14,354 nt of DNA from Oscillospiraceae bacterium (lineage in GTDB: Bacteria > Bacillota_A > Clostridia > Oscillospirales > Oscillospiraceae). Below, in pieces: positions 12,815 through 14,354 of the stretch (the stretch's first letter is position 1; every line of letters begins with the position of its first letter). The stretch covers positions 1 to 14,354 of the forward strand of contig JAFZOC010000239.1 in the NCBI GenBank assembly GCA_017550765.1, in the 5' to 3' direction. Under the pieces are notes generated by a model. That model was not told the DNA's origin and searched no databases. It saw only the letters and a program-made list of their open reading frames with translations. Both the position numbers and the translations under genes were made by a program.

Positions 12815-13690
12815 ATGAAGACATACAACGAACTGTATCTCACCGCGCGGAACCTTCTCCGCCAGTACGGCATCTCCGGCTGTGAACTGGAGGCGCGCCT
12901 CCTGGTCGCCCGAGCCGCCGGGAAGAGCACGGCGGACCTGCTGCGGGACATGAGCCTCTATACCACCCCCGCTGTGGAGAACAAGGTCATGGACCATCTG
13001 GCCCGTCGCCTGAAGGGCGAGCCCGTGGCCTATATCACCGGCTCCTGGGAGTTCTATGGTCTGCCCATGACCGTGACGCCGGACGTGCTCATCCCCCGGA
13101 TGGACACGGAACTCCTGGTCGACACCGCAAAGGCCATCCTGACCGGGCGCAAGATGGACGCCAGGATCCTGGATCTATGCTGCGGGAGCGGCTGCATCGC
13201 CTGTGCCCTGGGCCATGTGCTCCCAGCTACGAAACTGGTGGCTGTGGACATCAGCGCCAGCGCGCTGGAGATCTGCCGCAAGAACATCGCGGCCAACCGG
13301 CTCTCCAACCGCTGCATCACGCTGCAGGCGGACGCTACCGCCTCCCCACCGCTTAGCATCGGCACCTTCGATATGATCGTCTCCAATCCCCCCTACGTCT
13401 CTTCCGGCGAGATCATGGATCTGGACGGCTCGGTACGTGACTACGAGCCCATCTGGGCTTTGGACGGCGGGCCGGACGGGCTGCGCTTCTACAAAGGCAT
13501 CCTGAAATTCTGGAAGTCCCTGCTGCGTCCTGGCGGATACATGCTCTTCGAAGTCGGCGAGGGCCAGGCCGAGACCGTGAAGGAAATGGTCCTGGCCGCG
13601 GGCTTCGCCATGGCGGACACCCGCAAGGATACCTTGGGCATCGACCGCGTCGTCATCGGTCGGATGTACGACTTGGACCGAAGAGGCTGA
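12815..13690 (+). CDS. prmC: Release factor glutamine methyltransferase PrmC (HemK)
   Basis: A 291-residue SAM-dependent methyltransferase that modifies the GGQ glutamine of peptide-chain release factors in the cytoplasm. It has the N-terminal helical release-factor-binding domain (about 1-75), the family segment VLIPRMDTELLVD (91-103; more often IPRPETE), the SAM-binding loop LDLCCGSGCIACAL (119-132), acidic D145 in AVDIS, and the catalytic SNPPYV (190-195). GAGGTGA lies 8 bases before the ATG. It follows DUF1385 closely, as in many Clostridia. Its usual partner gene prfA (release factor 1) is not next to it; recA follows instead. Confidence 0.96.
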   Translation: MKTYNELYLTARNLLRQYGISGCELEARLLVARAAGKSTADLLRDMSLYTTPAVENKVMDHLARRLKGEPVAYITGSWEFYGLPMTVTPDVLIPRMDTELLVDTAKAILTGRKMDARILDLCCGSGCIACALGHVLPATKLVAVDISASALEICRKNIAANRLSNRCITLQADATASPPLSIGTFDMIVSNPPYVSSGEIMDLDGSVRDYEPIWALDGGPDGLRFYKGILKFWKSLLRPGGYMLFEVGEGQAETVKEMVLAAGFAMADTRKDTLGIDRVVIGRMYDLDRRG

Positions 13691-13762
13691 AAGTCCCATT
13701 TATCGTACAAAATATCTGATATCCTCTTTTCAGATCAAGAAAGAAAAGGAGAAACAACGATA
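13691..13762 (+). other. prmC-recA gap: Shine-Dalgarno and weak hairpin, no clear SOS box
   Basis: This 72-base AT-rich gap holds a six-base inverted repeat (ATCTGA 13714-13719 with TCAGAT 13730-13735) and the recA ribosome binding site AAGGAGA (13747-13753). TTTATC (13699-13704) with TATCCT (13720-13725) could be a poor promoter, but the spacer is only 15 bases. I see no Gram-positive LexA operator (GAAC-N4-GTTC type), so damage induction of recA is not supported here. Confidence 0.4.
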
Positions 13763-14354
13763 TGGCAGAAAAGAAAAAGGCCCCCGCTGTTGCAGCACCC
13801 ACTGAGTCCGACCGGAAAAAGGCTCTGGAGGCCGCCATCTCTAAGATCGAGAAGGATTACGGCAAGGGCACCATCATGCGCCTGGGCGACGATATCTCCG
13901 TCAACGTGGAAGCTCTGTCCACCGGGTCCCTCTCTCTGGACCTCGCTCTTGGCATCGGCGGCGTACCCCGTGGCCGTATCGTCGAGATCTACGGGCCTGA
14001 GGCTTCCGGCAAGACCACGCTTGCGCTCCATGTGGTCGCTTCCGCGCAGAAATGCGGCGGCGAAGCCGCATACATCGACGTGGAGCACGCGCTGGAACCC
14101 GCCTATGCCCGCGCCCTGGGCGTGGACATCGACAGCCTGCTGATCTCCCAGCCGGACACCGGCGAGCAGGCGCTGGACATCGCCGAATCCCTGGTCCGCT
14201 CCGGTGCGATCGACGTGCTTGTGGTGGACTCCGTGGCCGCGCTGATCCCCCGCGCAGAGCTGGACGGCGAGATCGGCGACACGGTGGTGGGTATGCTGGC
14301 CCGTCTGATGAGCCAGGCCATGCGGCGCCTCGCCGGTGCGATCTCCAAAAACAA
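13763..14354 (+). CDS. recA: Recombinase RecA, N-terminal part (cut by right edge)
   Basis: The first 197 codons of RecA, the ATP-dependent strand-exchange protein that also triggers the SOS response. The N-terminal polymerisation helix region ([17 protein letters not shown]) is followed by Walker [10 protein letters not shown] (78-86), the catalytic glutamate E108 in [10 protein letters not shown], Walker [11 protein letters not shown] (152-161), and loop L1 ([10 protein letters not shown]). Two small departures from the usual sequence are E112 where most RecA have Asp (HALDP), and DTVVGML in place of DSHVGLQ in L1. AAGGAGA precedes the ATG at 10 bases. It follows prmC by 72 bases and may share that operon or have a weak promoter in the gap. 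The C-terminal half is outside the window. Confidence 0.97.

Noticed and set aside
12035..12997. A 320-codon open frame on the minus strand opposite DUF1385 and the start of prmC
   Set aside because: Antisense shadow; rich in H, D and Q repeats typical of reverse-read GC-rich genes.
13691..13762. SOS (LexA) operator upstream of recA
   Set aside because: No GAAC-N4-GTTC-type sequence is present in the gap.

Overview
This is a GC-rich (about 60% by eye) chromosomal segment of a Gram-positive anaerobe, most probably a high-GC member of Bacillota class Clostridia. Evidence: AGGAGG-type ribosome binding sites, near-consensus sigma-A promoters, a YlmH-family S4 protein, a DUF1385 gene directly before prmC, an anaerobe-type PflX-like radical SAM protein, and Rae1/YacP- and TetM-like sequences. 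I see no tRNA, rRNA, CRISPR array, insertion sequence or phage gene. Every gap between genes is under 300 bases; the largest are 578-773 and 9891-10094.

Layout. (a) 1-577, minus: trmL followed by the start of pgk, which runs off the left edge. (b) 578-773: divergent promoter region. (c) 774-2771, plus: a PflX-like radical SAM protein, then a cysteine-rich FMN-dependent alpha-hydroxy-acid dehydrogenase with its own near-consensus promoter, ending at a terminator (2807-2846) shared with the convergent gene. (d) 2896-9890, minus: five closely packed genes that in transcription order encode a TetM/EF-G-like GTPase fused to a Rae1-like NYN nuclease, YlmH, peptidase T, an MFS transporter and an N-acetylhexosamine 1-kinase. 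(e) 9891-10094: a compact divergent control region with two palindromes and a DnaA-box match. (f) 10095-14354, plus: response regulator, histidine kinase, DUF1385 membrane protein, prmC, and recA, which is cut by the right edge.

The most interesting part is the head of the minus-strand cluster. A translational GTPase related to ribosome-protection proteins carries a C-terminal nuclease domain of the Rae1 (YacP) family, known in Bacillus subtilis as a ribosome-dependent mRNA endonuclease. It overlaps by 14 bases the gene for YlmH, an S4-domain protein linked to ribosome-associated quality control, and a tripeptidase follows. I infer a ribosome-rescue or translation quality-control module: GTPase-driven A-site entry, mRNA cleavage, handling of the obstructed large subunit, and perhaps peptide recycling. 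Its promoter places the predicted transcription start almost on the ATG, so the mRNA may be leaderless.

The other genes are mostly recognisable housekeeping functions: tRNA wobble methylation, glycolysis, release-factor methylation, recombination, and amino-sugar salvage by NahK with its transporter. The two-component system has a kinase with almost no extracytoplasmic loop, which suggests intramembrane or envelope-stress sensing.
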